64,000 nt of DNA. Source: Metridium senile (Eukaryota > Cnidaria > Anthozoa > Actiniaria > Metridiidae). Below, piece by piece: positions 38,201 to 41,895 of this stretch. The translations under genes and the position numbers were made by a program. Each line of letters begins with the position of its first letter. Position 1 is the first letter of the stretch. Under the pieces are notes generated by a model. The model was given only the letters and a program-made list of their open reading frames with translations. It ran no database searches and was not told the DNA's origin. The stretch is from NCBI GenBank assembly GCA_949775045.1, contig OX459108.1, positions 13,973,711 through 14,037,710 on the forward strand. The letters run 5' to 3'.

Positions 38201-38846
38201 GATCAATTTACGCAGTTGAGTTGAGCTATAGAGCTAGAGCCACTGCTGATCAAATGTCGTTCACTAAGTGAATTCTTTTATACACAAACCGGTGTGAAAG
38301 TAAACTTACCTGAATAAACACAATCATTTTCAAATAAATATAAGCTTTTTAAACTATATTTTCAAGTTTTTGCGACTCACAAGTGGAAGAGATCATTGTG
38401 ATCTAAATAAGTTCGAGTGTGTATTCACTCGATCTGTCCCGCGCGCAGCTAGTGATAAAACATAAGTTGGATCAGTTATTTACCTGAGCCGTGGGAGCAG
38501 GCATATTTGGAGCCTTTCCTCTTCTCTTGTGTCCTTTCTTAGTTTCTTCATCTAAGAGAAAAACAAGTTTATCAAATTACAGCAAGTTTATTAAATAGTT
38601 TACGTTTACTAGATTGAGCGAAGAGTGCCGTTTATGTATTTTTAATGCTTCATTCGAATGAATTTGACAATTATCAAACTTAGATCAGCTTGCTAAAATA
38701 TTCAATATATTAAAGTACATAACCTTTCCTTTGAGAATAAGCTTACCTTTCGTTGAAGAAATCAATGGAGGAGCTATTTCGTTGTTCGTCGGAGGAGTAG
38801 CTGCCCTGGACTTTGTAGCTTCGTCTACTTGCTGCGCTTCGGACAT
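1..38846 (-). CDS. DNAH5/DNAH8: Axonemal outer-arm dynein heavy chain, DNAH5/DNAH8 type (5' 66 exons; 3' end outside window)
   Basis: Motor heavy chain of the ciliary outer dynein arm, an AAA+ ATPase that slides doublet microtubules. Translating the minus strand exon by exon gives 66 exons (10206 nt, 3402 codons) with GT-AG borders and matching phase throughout; the exons are listed in the block entries that follow. P-loops are visible for AAA1 (GPAGTGKT, residues ~1963-1970), AAA2 (GPSGAGKT, ~2245-2252), AAA3 (GEQGTAKT, ~2570-2577) and AAA4 (GVGGSGKQ, ~2934-2941). Segments such as the linker, AAA1, AAA2 and stalk match vertebrate DNAH5/DNAH8 almost word for word, better than other dynein classes as I remember them. 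Vertebrate relatives have about 4500-4700 residues, so roughly 1200 C-terminal residues are missing beyond position 1. Whether it is pro-orthologous to both vertebrate genes needs a tree. The start is the ATG at 38844-38846, the first in-frame Met of exon 1. Confidence 0.97.
196..692 (+). repeat. GAT/GGT-rich trinucleotide array
   Basis: Imperfect (GAT)n with GGT, AAT and GACCAT interruptions, in the intron between dynein exons 65 and 66. Open in two frames only because it has few stops; not coding. Confidence 0.95.
1530..1657 (-). repeat. Dispersed repeat family A, copy 1, with hammerhead-like core
   Basis: Reads AACTAGCGAGTAAA...GGCTGCGTCGGTGTTTGATA...GATAGGTAATATAATGAAAT...GTAACACCGTAAAA and ends with the rc core at 1625-1653 (TCCGACGAAGGGC...GCTCGAAACGTC on the minus strand). 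The same units occur at 8762, 16467, ~35545 and 50239. Confidence 0.85.
2363..2512 (+). repeat. ATC-type trinucleotide array
   Basis: Imperfect ATC/ATT array, part of dynein intron 63, adjoining the half foldback at 2515. Confidence 0.9.
2515..2557. mobile_element. Half-element of the foldback family at 3187-3332, next to the exon 63 donor
   Basis: GGAACTATTATTCGTGGTCA then CTGAACGGAACTGTGAAAAGG matches one arm of the 3187-3332 foldback. The exon 63 donor is at 2565, so the fragment lies 8 bp into the intron. Confidence 0.8.
2566..3952 (-). CDS. DNAH5/DNAH8: Dynein heavy chain exons 62-63: AAA4 (residues ~2911-3068)
   Basis: Exons: 3798-3952 and 2566-2884. AAA4 is the second regulatory nucleotide site, just before the stalk. 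Walker A GVGGSGKQ is at 3860-3883, followed by [19 protein letters not shown]. Exon 63 carries [20 protein letters not shown] (Walker B region) and [20 protein letters not shown], signatures shared by DNAH5/DNAH8-type chains. Exon 63 ends ...CFSP; the next exon opens with [19 protein letters not shown], the expected continuation. A 42-bp fragment of the foldback repeat seen at 3187-3332 sits within 10 bp of the exon 63 donor. Confidence 0.97.
2990..3069. repeat. 20-bp tandem repeat, 4 copies
   Basis: GTACAGATTTAAATGGGAAA repeated four times head to tail with one final substitution. In dynein intron 62. Confidence 0.95.
3187..3332. mobile_element. ~146-bp foldback element in dynein intron 62
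   Basis: AATAGTCCTTTT..., AGTGACCACGAATAATAGTT at the left is inverted at the right (AACTATTATTCGTGGTCACT ... AAAAGGACTATT). Inner arms contain GAGGTTTGCG/CGCGAACCTC. Non-coding. Confidence 0.85.
3540..3725 (+). repeat. Purine tetranucleotide array (GGAT, GGAA, GAAA)
   Basis: GGATGGATGGATGG passes into GGACGGACGG, AAGGAAGG and then AAAGAAAGAAAG. Strand-asymmetric purine tract of ~180 bp. Confidence 0.95.
4043..4256. mobile_element. ~214-bp foldback element in dynein intron 61
   Basis: Arms CCCTGCGCCATCTTGAAAGG, GGGCCTTTGCAT and GTTGAGCTTGCAATGAT pair with their complements on the other side of a centre near 4148. The outer GTTTTGAA is also shared. Non-coding. Confidence 0.85.
4452..8125 (-). 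CDS. DNAH5/DNAH8: Dynein heavy chain exons 57-61: AAA3 (residues ~2565-2910)
   Basis: Exons: 7991-8125, 7622-7744, 6681-7076, 6091-6325, 4452-4600. AAA3 is the regulatory nucleotide site. The P-loop GEQGTAKT lies at 8087-8110; exon 58 supplies the Walker B region ([10 protein letters not shown]) and exon 59 (396 nt) the [17 protein letters not shown] segment and [19 protein letters not shown]. Exon 60 ends ...FLRDAPEPT plus one base at a GTGACG donor that is part of a TGACGTCA repeat. Exon 61 ([18 protein letters not shown]) restores phase and leads into AAA4. The intron between exons 60 and 61 (4601-6090) holds the CRE-like array and a 160-bp tandem duplication. Confidence 0.97.
4603..4929. 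repeat. 160-bp tandem duplication in dynein intron 60
   Basis: The segment GGCTTGGTTACTAAGTCA...GTGTTACCGCTGACCACAGT...TCTTGCAAAGTTTTAAA recurs with ~10% change (copies ~4609-4766 and ~4767-4929). It begins a few bases after the exon 61 acceptor. Confidence 0.85.
5089..5176. mobile_element. Short foldback (88 bp)
   Basis: AATCTCGTTCCCATAGTCG at the left and CGACTATGGGAACAAGATT at the right, with a ~50-bp centre. No coding capacity. Confidence 0.75.
5770..6090. repeat. Tandem array of TGACGTCA (CRE-like) palindromes in dynein intron 60
   Basis: Ten exact TGACGTCA sites plus one CGACGTCA variant start at 5776, 5807, 5837, 5868, 5898 (variant), 5929, 5959, 5990, 6020, 6051 and 6082. Spacing is 30 or 31 bp. 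The full repeat unit is ~61 bp and holds two sites in opposite flanking context (TTGACTTCATGACGTCATTT and TTTACTCAATGACGTCAATA). The last site overlaps the donor of exon 60. Confidence 0.92.
6380..6665 (+). repeat. GAT-type trinucleotide array
   Basis: Imperfect (GAT)n in the intron after dynein exon 59 (6680 donor), ending ~15 bp from it. Confidence 0.9.
7293..7479. mobile_element. 187-bp near-perfect palindrome (foldback) in dynein intron 58
   Basis: AAGAAATATAAAACG at the left pairs with CGTTTTATATTTCTT at the right. GTGTCTATGTACTGTGATAT and its complement, then CTGGGAGATG with AGAGCAC, follow inwards. The centre GAAACACTCGCTGCGCTCGT has almost no spacer. Arms are ~90 nt. Confidence 0.85.
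8341..8755 (+). repeat. Degenerate ATC/ATT arrays
   Basis: Two tracts (8341-8550 and 8640-8755) of TTATC/TTCTC-type words in dynein intron 56. Confidence 0.75.
8762..8931. repeat. Dispersed repeat family A, copy 2, inverted composite
   Basis: GATAGGTAATATAATGAAAT with GTAACACCGTAA appears at 8762-8795 and its reverse complement at 8850-8880, flanking a central core (8798-8825). The right end reads to GCTAGTTTCCA as in the other copies. The core here reads CTGACCTAGGGC...CTCGAAACGTC on the minus strand. Confidence 0.8.
8979..12358 (-). CDS. DNAH5/DNAH8: Dynein heavy chain exons 49-56: AAA2 (residues ~2158-2564)
   Basis: Exons: 12140-12358, 11598-11738, 11178-11470, 10810-10864, 10553-10666, 10229-10393, 9649-9765, 8979-9095. 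AAA2 binds nucleotide structurally. Its P-loop GPSGAGKT is at 11673-11696; the residue after it is Lys (GKTKC), where I recall Thr in vertebrate DNAH5. Strong matches are exon 49 ([20 protein letters not shown]) and exon 51 ([32 protein letters not shown]). Exons 54-56 form the more variable AAA2/AAA3 bridge. The acceptors of exons 49 and 55 each have a partial tandem copy upstream in the intron (see findings). Confidence 0.97.
9105..9620 (+). repeat. GAT-type trinucleotide arrays
   Basis: Imperfect (GAT)n between dynein exons 55 and 56, with two repeated blocks (ACATCGT(C/T)AGTTAT... AATATAT...GATGATGATG). Confidence 0.9.
9757..10021. repeat. Tandem duplication including the exon 55 acceptor
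   Basis: 9757-9885 and 9902-10021 share CTTCGATCTGATTGGTA, CATAATAGAACA, AATCAATGAA, CGTTTGATCAAGATA and GTGATTCGAAATAAC. The upstream (5' in the transcript) copy keeps the AG acceptor and only the first ~12 nt of exon sequence. Confidence 0.85.
11046..11177. repeat. ~50-bp tandem repeat (3 copies) at the exon 51 donor
   Basis: TTTCTAAGA...ATGCCACACAATAT...GTTATCAGTCA recurs from 11049, 11093 and 11137; the last runs to the donor of exon 51 at 11177. Confidence 0.75.
12316..12524. repeat. Tandem duplication including the first 43 nt of exon 49 and its acceptor
   Basis: 12316-12407 (92 bp, the real junction) and 12434-12524 (91 bp) are nearly identical. The copy 5' in the transcript keeps the acceptor but lacks one base in the exon part (CACGTACGATC against CACGATACGGTC). 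Confidence 0.9.
12631..14649 (-). CDS. DNAH5/DNAH8: Dynein heavy chain exons 45-48: AAA1, main ATPase (residues ~1887-2157)
   Basis: Exons: 14298-14649, 13699-13886, 13172-13366, 12631-12708. AAA1 is the principal ATP-hydrolysing site of the motor. The Walker A GPAGTGKT is encoded at 14398-14421, followed by [20 protein letters not shown]. Walker B lies in exon 46 ([19 protein letters not shown]), and the sensor-type segment FITMNPGYAGR-like is split between exons 46 and 47 (FLTM / [11 protein letters not shown]). Exon 48 ([18 protein letters not shown]) closes the small subdomain. All catalytic residues expected for an active site are present, so the motor should be functional. Confidence 0.98.
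14975..23589 (-). CDS. DNAH5/DNAH8: Dynein heavy chain exons 30-44: DHC_N2 linker region (residues ~1057-1886)
   Basis: Exons: 23359-23589, 22619-22699, 21960-22100, 21300-21433, 20630-20759, 20061-20179, 19470-19573, 18650-18845, 17984-18224, 17442-17641, 16721-17038, 16046-16277, 15642-15779, 15473-15550, 14975-15121. This covers the end of the tail and the linker that swings across the AAA ring during the power stroke. Diagnostic strings are [14 protein letters not shown] (exon 37), [20 protein letters not shown] (exon 40), [18 protein letters not shown] (exon 41) and [11 protein letters not shown] (exon 44). The linker is the best conserved part of the window before AAA1. GAT-type repeats run right up to the donors of exons 34, 37 and 43. 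Confidence 0.96.
15171..15472 (+). repeat. ATC arrays, the last running into the exon 43 donor
   Basis: ATCATC-type tracts at 15171-15310 and a clean (ATC)9-like run at 15441-15470 that directly abuts the donor GTAT (transcript sense GTATGATGATG...). Confidence 0.95.
15900..16012 (+). repeat. ATC/ATT array
   Basis: Imperfect array in dynein intron 41, ~35 bp from the exon 41 donor. Confidence 0.8.
16467..16610 (-). repeat. Dispersed repeat family A, copy 3
   Basis: Starts GGAAACTAGCGAGTAAACTA and ends with the core at 16578-16606 (minus). Lies in the intron between dynein exons 40 and 41. Confidence 0.85.
17195..17310 (+). repeat. GAT array
   Basis: Imperfect GATGATG/GATTAC tract in dynein intron 39. 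A separate run of 14 G occurs at ~17712-17726. Confidence 0.8.
18285..18649 (+). repeat. ATC array abutting the exon 37 donor
   Basis: Long imperfect (ATC)n running to the donor at 18649 (transcript sense GTATGAAGATGATGATG). Confidence 0.95.
18842..19060. repeat. Three tandem copies around the exon 37 acceptor
   Basis: CCCCTATAGCAAATACAAAG (real acceptor), CTCCTATAGCAAATAGAAAG (~18902) and CCCCTATAGCAAATAGAAAG (~18976) are followed each by an ATTAAGGA-type tail. Each keeps a potential TTTGCTATAG acceptor in the transcript sense. Confidence 0.8.
19193..19281. mobile_element. Short foldback (89 bp) in dynein intron 36
   Basis: TCCCTCGCAGCCGTTATTAG at the left and its complement at the right (GCTGCGAGGGA), plus CGGGCTTCCTGTGTC/GACATAGGAAGCCCG inside. 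Arms are close to perfect. Confidence 0.85.
19595..20060 (+). repeat. ATC arrays in dynein intron 35
   Basis: Imperfect CATCATCA tracts with AATCATCATC blocks between exons 35 and 36. Confidence 0.9.
20265..20629 (+). repeat. ATC/CAATCATC array abutting the exon 34 donor
   Basis: Higher-order units such as CAATCATCATCAATCATAAC are tandemly repeated and end ~8 bp from the donor. Confidence 0.95.
20865..21295 (+). repeat. GACA/CATA tetranucleotide array
   Basis: CAGACAGACAGACTGACA and CATACATAAAGACAGACAG form a ~50-bp higher-order unit repeated about four times, ending at the exon 33 donor (21299). Open frames (Cys/Val/Ser-rich) on the minus strand here are artefacts. Confidence 0.95.
22349..22424. 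mobile_element. Short foldback (76 bp) in dynein intron 31
   Basis: GTTTTCACACCAGACG at the left pairs with CGTCTTGTGTGAAAAC at the right, with GTCCGTCT-type words between. Confidence 0.7.
22770..23130 (+). repeat. ATC/ATT array
   Basis: ~350 bp imperfect array in dynein intron 30. Confidence 0.95.
23195..23333. mobile_element. 139-bp foldback with GGGGCCTGTTGTAC ends
   Basis: GGGGCCTGTTGTAC pairs with GTACAACTGGCCCC; the inside has GGATAA/TTATCC words (CACCGGATAAATCCC, CCAGTGGATATC). The element ends 26 bp before the exon 30 donor. It looks to me like a family seen in other marine invertebrate genomes; that is memory, not a search. Confidence 0.75.
23600..23880 (+). repeat. AATG tetranucleotide array
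   Basis: GAATGAAT/GGATAAATGAATGAATAAAC units, 280 bp, immediately 5' of exon 30 in the transcript sense. Confidence 0.95.
24051..35195 (-). CDS. DNAH5/DNAH8: Dynein heavy chain exons 9-29: DHC_N1 tail (residues ~193-1056)
   Basis: Exons: 35094-35195, 34595-34775, 33868-33956, 33244-33320, 33019-33112, 32435-32533, 31899-32080, 31358-31477, 30715-30916, 30405-30500, 30025-30125, 29318-29390, 29126-29215, 28533-28598, 28356-28445, 28148-28225, 27762-27975, 26327-26379, 26099-26253, 24558-24882, 24051-24155. This is the alpha-helical DHC_N1 stem that dimerises and carries intermediate and light-intermediate chains. Recognisable signatures are exon 15 ([20 protein letters not shown]), exon 21 ([14 protein letters not shown]) and exon 25 ([16 protein letters not shown]). 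For exon 12 the donor two bases further in (GTAAGT) is the one that keeps the frame into exon 13 ([11 protein letters not shown]). Exon 28 is the longest here (325 nt) and holds a cysteine cluster, C-x2-C-x2-C (CWECMPC). Confidence 0.94.
24250..24557 (+). repeat. ATC/CACC array abutting the exon 28 donor
   Basis: Imperfect ATCATCACCATC-type array ending at the donor (transcript sense GTGAGTGATGACGATGATGG). Confidence 0.95.
24960..26060 (+). repeat. 1.1-kb GTT minisatellite with GATACCGGTGCTGTTG marker units
   Basis: Built from GTTGTTGATATT (12-15 bp) units; about ten GATACCGGTGCTGTTG markers divide it into higher-order repeats of ~45-150 bp. Frames are open for >300 codons on both strands because the unit lacks stops; none is a gene. 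It fills dynein intron 27. Confidence 0.95.
26385..26715 (+). mobile_element. LINE 3'-end fragment
   Basis: The translated tail [20 protein letters not shown] (stop at 26518-26520) has the shape of the C-terminus of many animal LINE ORF2 proteins. The downstream non-coding tail ends GCGCTATATAAACAAAGTTT then ATTATTATT, typical of such elements. Only the last ~45 codons remain; it is 5' truncated. Confidence 0.6.
26920..27800. repeat. Tandem copies of the exon 25 donor region, interrupted by a MITE
   Basis: The junction CTTACATTCTGGAATGTTCA (27757 onward) is echoed at ~27626 (CTTACACTCTGAGATGTTCA), ~27039 (CTTACATTCTAAATAGTTCA) and ~26925 (CTTACAACTGGAATAATTAG), each followed by TTCAATTGGGCTAATTTTTAG- or CAAGCTAACTACAGTTCA-type sequence. 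The 418-bp element 27135-27552 splits one unit. Confidence 0.75.
27135..27552. mobile_element. 418-bp nonautonomous element with GAGGGTCCACAATAGG terminal inverted repeats and TTA target duplication
   Basis: Left end GAGGGTCCACAATAGG, right end CCTATTGTGGACCCTC, flanked by TTA at 27132-27134 and 27553-27555. The interior repeats CCCGATCCCG-like words and has no coding capacity. A three-base TWA duplication with such ends fits a PIF/Harbinger-derived MITE. It sits inside a tandem duplication of the exon 25 donor region. Confidence 0.75.
28630..29080 (+). repeat. GAT/GGT array
   Basis: GGTGATGATGATGG and GTAGTGGTGGTGATG units, 450 bp, in dynein intron 21. Open on both strands; not coding. Confidence 0.95.
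30175..30355 (+). repeat. GAATG/GATG tetranucleotide array
   Basis: Imperfect GAATGAATGAAT/GGATGGATGG in dynein intron 18. Confidence 0.95.
31030..31350 (+). repeat. ATC array
   Basis: Imperfect ATCATCGTC/ATAATCATC array in dynein intron 16, ending near its exon 16 donor side. Confidence 0.9.
32099..32310. repeat. Direct duplication of ~75 bp in dynein intron 14
   Basis: GAGAAAAAGTGTAAAACAAT with AAACTAAGAGAAAGACA and GTTTACAGC(A/G)TCTTTCATAA occurs at ~32099-32180 and ~32239-32310. Confidence 0.8.
33430..33860 (+). repeat. ATC arrays around a LINE-like tail
   Basis: Imperfect ATCATCACC tracts (33430-33490 and 33630-33860) with CACAATCATCAACATCAC duplicated near 33675 and 33795. Confidence 0.85.
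33545..33612 (+). mobile_element. Probable LINE/SINE 3' tail fragment
   Basis: TTGTAAAGCGCTATAAGC followed by ATAGCGCTATATAAATGAGG and a TTATT-rich end resembles the tail at 26640-26715. No coding part is left. Confidence 0.45.
34465..34525. repeat. Short inverted repeat (61 bp)
   Basis: GAGATACAGATTTTATCTT at the left and AAGATAAAATCCGTATCTC at the right, separated by ~23 bp. Confidence 0.75.
34800..35075 (+). repeat. AATG/GGATG tetranucleotide array
   Basis: AATGAATGAATG with ATAAGTGGATGAATG interruptions, in dynein intron 9, ~20 bp from the exon 9 donor. Confidence 0.95.
35340..38846 (-). CDS. DNAH5/DNAH8: Dynein heavy chain exons 1-8: N-terminal leader (residues 1-192)
   Basis: Exons: 38747-38846, 38484-38551, 37886-37975, 37694-37726, 36193-36255, 35949-36020, 35800-35874, 35340-35414. 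The first ~33 residues ([19 protein letters not shown]...) are low-complexity and probably disordered. A Lys-rich stretch in exons 2-3 follows, and the first part that resembles vertebrate DNAH5 is exon 5 (DVLGID...[10 protein letters not shown]) and exon 6 ([16 protein letters not shown]). Exons are short (33-100 nt), so the microexon 4 (33 nt) rests mainly on its consensus splice sites and phase. The leader forms the tail base used for docking and assembly of the outer arm; that role is family knowledge, not read from the sequence. Confidence 0.88.
35545..35755 (+). repeat. Dispersed repeat family A, copy 4, rearranged
   Basis: Core at 35576-35604 on the plus strand, then GTCAACATTTTTTACGGTGT and ATTACCTATC, followed by a second, diverged and inverted partial unit (GTGTGTAATATAGTCGATAGG, GGTAACACCG). 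GCTAGTAAACTA occurs on both sides of the core. Confidence 0.75.
36406..36672. mobile_element. 267-bp nonautonomous element with GGGACTTGTCAGAAATTAGC ends and TAA target duplication
   Basis: Ends are exact inverted repeats over at least 24 bp, flanked by TAA at 36403-36405 and 36673-36675. Long G and C runs (about 16 G from 36436 and 13 C near 36636) extend the fold. Harbinger-type MITE by the TWA duplication; no coding capacity. Confidence 0.75.
37005..37193. mobile_element. 189-bp foldback upstream of dynein exon 5
   Basis: TACACCTACTTGCAAGAAAG, TTGTCATACGAAAAAAGAAC and AGGAATAAATTAAAAGTAC on the left are mirrored on the right (GTACTTTTAATTTATTCCT, TTTTTTCGTATGACAA, TAGGTGTA). The loop is ~35 nt. 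Confidence 0.85.
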
Positions 38847-39085
38847 TTTGGATCAATTTTCAAACAATTTCACTCTAAAAGACCGAAATCAAATAACTCG
38901 ACATTTATCTAAAACCTTCTTTGCTTCAAAAACCTAAAAGTTTTAAAATCAGAGCCGTTCTTGGAATGATTATTACAGATTTATATCCCGTCCGATCTTT
39001 GCTTCGGCGCCATTTTCTATCTCCAAGGAAACTGTTTATGCGAACATTAGCCCCCAGTTGATTTTGATTGGCCGGTTGAGTTAGC
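38847..39085 (-). promoter_or_regulatory. Putative promoter and 5' UTR of the dynein gene
   Basis: The 240 bp before the dynein ATG contain a GCC-ATTTT (AAAATGGC on the gene strand, YY1-like) at about 39008-39015, an inverted CCAAT box at ~39066-39072, and GTTTCCTTGGAGAT on the gene strand at 39019-39032. The latter resembles an RFX X-box (GTTNCC half followed by an imperfect second half), the element expected in promoters of ciliary genes. There is no convincing TATA box. The motif matches are short, so this is a position-supported inference only. Confidence 0.4.
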
Positions 39086-41895
39086 AATTTGATCTAATTG
39101 TTTGAGAGAGATTCTTTACATTTATTGTTTATTCCTTTCTGACAAAGGCGAAGTGCCGCTAATGATTGCTGCTAGTGTCATTTTATTAGAATAATGTCAA
39201 TCTTGACAGAAATTGAATAGGATTGAGTAAAACTAGTTTAAAATGTTAGGAAATCCTTCAAGAATTGTTTTACAAGGAAATTCACTGATCATTGATAACT
39301 GTTATCAACTTGATAGGTCATTAAATTTTCTTAGTGAAATATTAGCAAAAGATTCATTTATCACTGACATACAAAATTCAATTAAAAACGATCACTGTCA
39401 AAATTTTGCTAACAAAAATAAATTTTTGCAAATACAAAATAATTTAAATAGAAAAATAGAAAAATGACAAAAAAAACTCTAATTAATTTTTAGATTCATA
39501 TCTAAAATTCAAATTTTGCTCTTTATGTCGCTTGCTCTATTAAACTTGGTGATCTTCTAGATTAATTTCTTCAAGAAAATCTTACCTGTCTACTGCAAGA
39601 AGTTTGAATTGTTATATTCCAAGAAGGAAATTAAACTTTGTTGTTTACTTTGTATCATATTCTAAAACAAATGTTTAATTATACAGGTGAAAAAAATAAT
39701 ATTTTCATGACAAGTGTCCCTCAATTTTAATGCATTATTTTCAAGTAGCCTTTCAAGCTTTTTGCCACTTTATCTTTGAATTCAGTTTACTCCAACCAAT
39801 ATCCTTCAAAATTCCCTTTTTTCTTTTATTTCATTCTCTGTTTAATATATACAGCTTCAATATAATAACTAATGTCAGTAGATTGAACCTTATTAAATTT
39901 CCTGTGGACAACAATTGAGGAAAATGCATGGATAGATGGATAACAATTTGAACTGGGCCAATATATGGAATAAATGTTTGGGATGAATTTTGAGAACAAA
40001 TTCTATGTAATGCCAGATTTGGGAAATACCACAGGAATCCCAACAAAAAGCTTGATACTAAGAGATTAGAATGCTATAAAATATGTTGGTTTCCAGTGGT
40101 TTATGAATCATCTTGTTTTGCTGTTCTTATGTTTGGAAGAAAAGAAAAAGGGCATAAAACAATATAAGGAAACATTGAATTCAAATTATGAGAAATATTT
40201 TATTGTTTTATTGTAAGGCATATTTAAAGATTGTTATAATCATATTTTACACATATATTTACATTGTATGCATTTTTATTACTGATGTGGATCACTAGAT
40301 TGGGTTTAAAAACGTTTGAGAATTAACATAATTTGACTGATTGTGATTTTTGTAATTTCTTTTTATAACAGATTTTCAAATGCGTACAGTGAGGATACTC
40401 AAACCATTAACACTCAACTTTTTTCATGTTATTATTTTCTGAACCTTCCACTGATTCAAAACATCTAAAAATGAAGTAGTGAGTTCAAAATACACTAAGT
40501 ATTCATAATAGATCTTATTGCTAATCTATTCATGTGGGTTAAAAGAAGTAAAAAAAAACCTCAAAGTGTTGATGGTTCAAGTTTCCTAACTGTAAATCCG
40601 AAGTAAAAAATTACTTAATAACTATTTTAATCAAGTAGATAATAACATAAAGAAACAATGGCGACAATGTTTTAATGTTATGTGGATGGAAAACAAAAAT
40701 GGTTAATTTGTAATAATGTTCTATAGATCAATATACTTTTTAATCCACATGGCTAGTCTGAATATTGACACTTTGGCAACTGACTTTTTAGAAGGTCTTA
40801 TTTCATGTGTTTTCTTCCAAACATCTGTTCTAACAATAATATTATTATTGTTTAGAAGAACTTGAAGTTAGTATTAATATCATAATATAAAACATTTAAC
40901 AGTCTATTTACTTCACCTGTGCTAGAGAATCTCCCTTAATCATTTAAATATTTGCATATATACACTTATAACAACCTGCAATGTGGATTTGCAATTTTGC
41001 ACTTTAAAAAAAAAATGTCATTTATGATGGATTCCTAAATTTTAATACCAAAAATCACAATTATTGTCATTTTCCTAATTCTGCTATTTTTAACAAAGAG
41101 TACTTATCTAACAACAAAATTCATTAAAAACAGCACTATTTTTGCTTTAGGCCAGCCCGAGACCTTACCGATTTCATAAATTTATGAAACTATAGCGAGA
41201 CCTTACCGGTTTCATAAATTTATGAAACTACCTTACCGATTACATAAATTTATGAAACTACACAAGACCTTACCGATTTCATAAATTTATGAAACTACCT
41301 TACCGATTACATAAATTTCTGAAACTACACAAGACCTTACCGATTTCATAAATTTATGAAACTTCCGCAAATTTTGAAATAAGTACTGATTTTTATAGTT
41401 TATGGGAAAAAAATCTAGAAAATCATCAAATTTGGTAAAATTTTGCAGATACATGTAACTTGAGGAGTGGAAAATTGCATATCCACATTGCAGGTTGCTT
41501 TATTTCAAAAATAAATGTTGCAGCCTAAGCAACAAGTCAAGACCAAAACAAATGCTAGTTTTGTGCTGGTAAATCAGGCTTGTTTTCGAAAGAATTCGAA
41601 CTAATAACAAAATGTGATTATTTTTATTGTATTACAATCAGTTCTGTTGAAAACAGAATTTCAATGCATTACCAGCACAAAACCAGTATTGATTTTGGTC
41701 TTGGCTTGATGCTTGTTTCTTAGACTGTCAAAAATGATTTTTAAAGTATGTGACTGTATAATTATATCAAAACCTCCAAGGGAAAGACCATTACATCTTT
41801 TAAGTTGTTTTTGGTGCAGGATATTTTTATTGTAAATTGCCCAGCCCCCCTCACCTCAAATATCTAATGGCCTGTCCCTAACTACTATTAATCCT
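39086..41895. other. AT-rich spacer between the dynein 5' end and the CHMP2B 3' end
   Basis: This 2.8 kb holds no gene I can support. A 74-codon open stretch on the plus strand (39243-39467) starts about 0.4 kb from the dynein ATG in a head-to-head arrangement, but its composition is what AT-rich noise gives (N, I, L, K). The CHMP2B 3' UTR must end somewhere near 41.8 kb. The only ordered structure is the palindromic tandem array at 41159-41363. Confidence 0.6.
41159..41363. repeat. Tandem array around the palindrome TTCATAAATTTATGAA
   Basis: Six units of the form CCTTACCG-ATTTCATAAATTTATGAAAC-TA(CACAAGA). Two units carry ATTACATAAATT and one ATTTCTGAA. Each can form an 8-bp-arm cruciform. 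Confidence 0.85.

Noticed and set aside
39243..39467. 74-codon plus-strand frame head-to-head with the dynein gene
   Set aside because: Composition is typical of AT-rich chance frames, no recognised motif; position alone is not enough.
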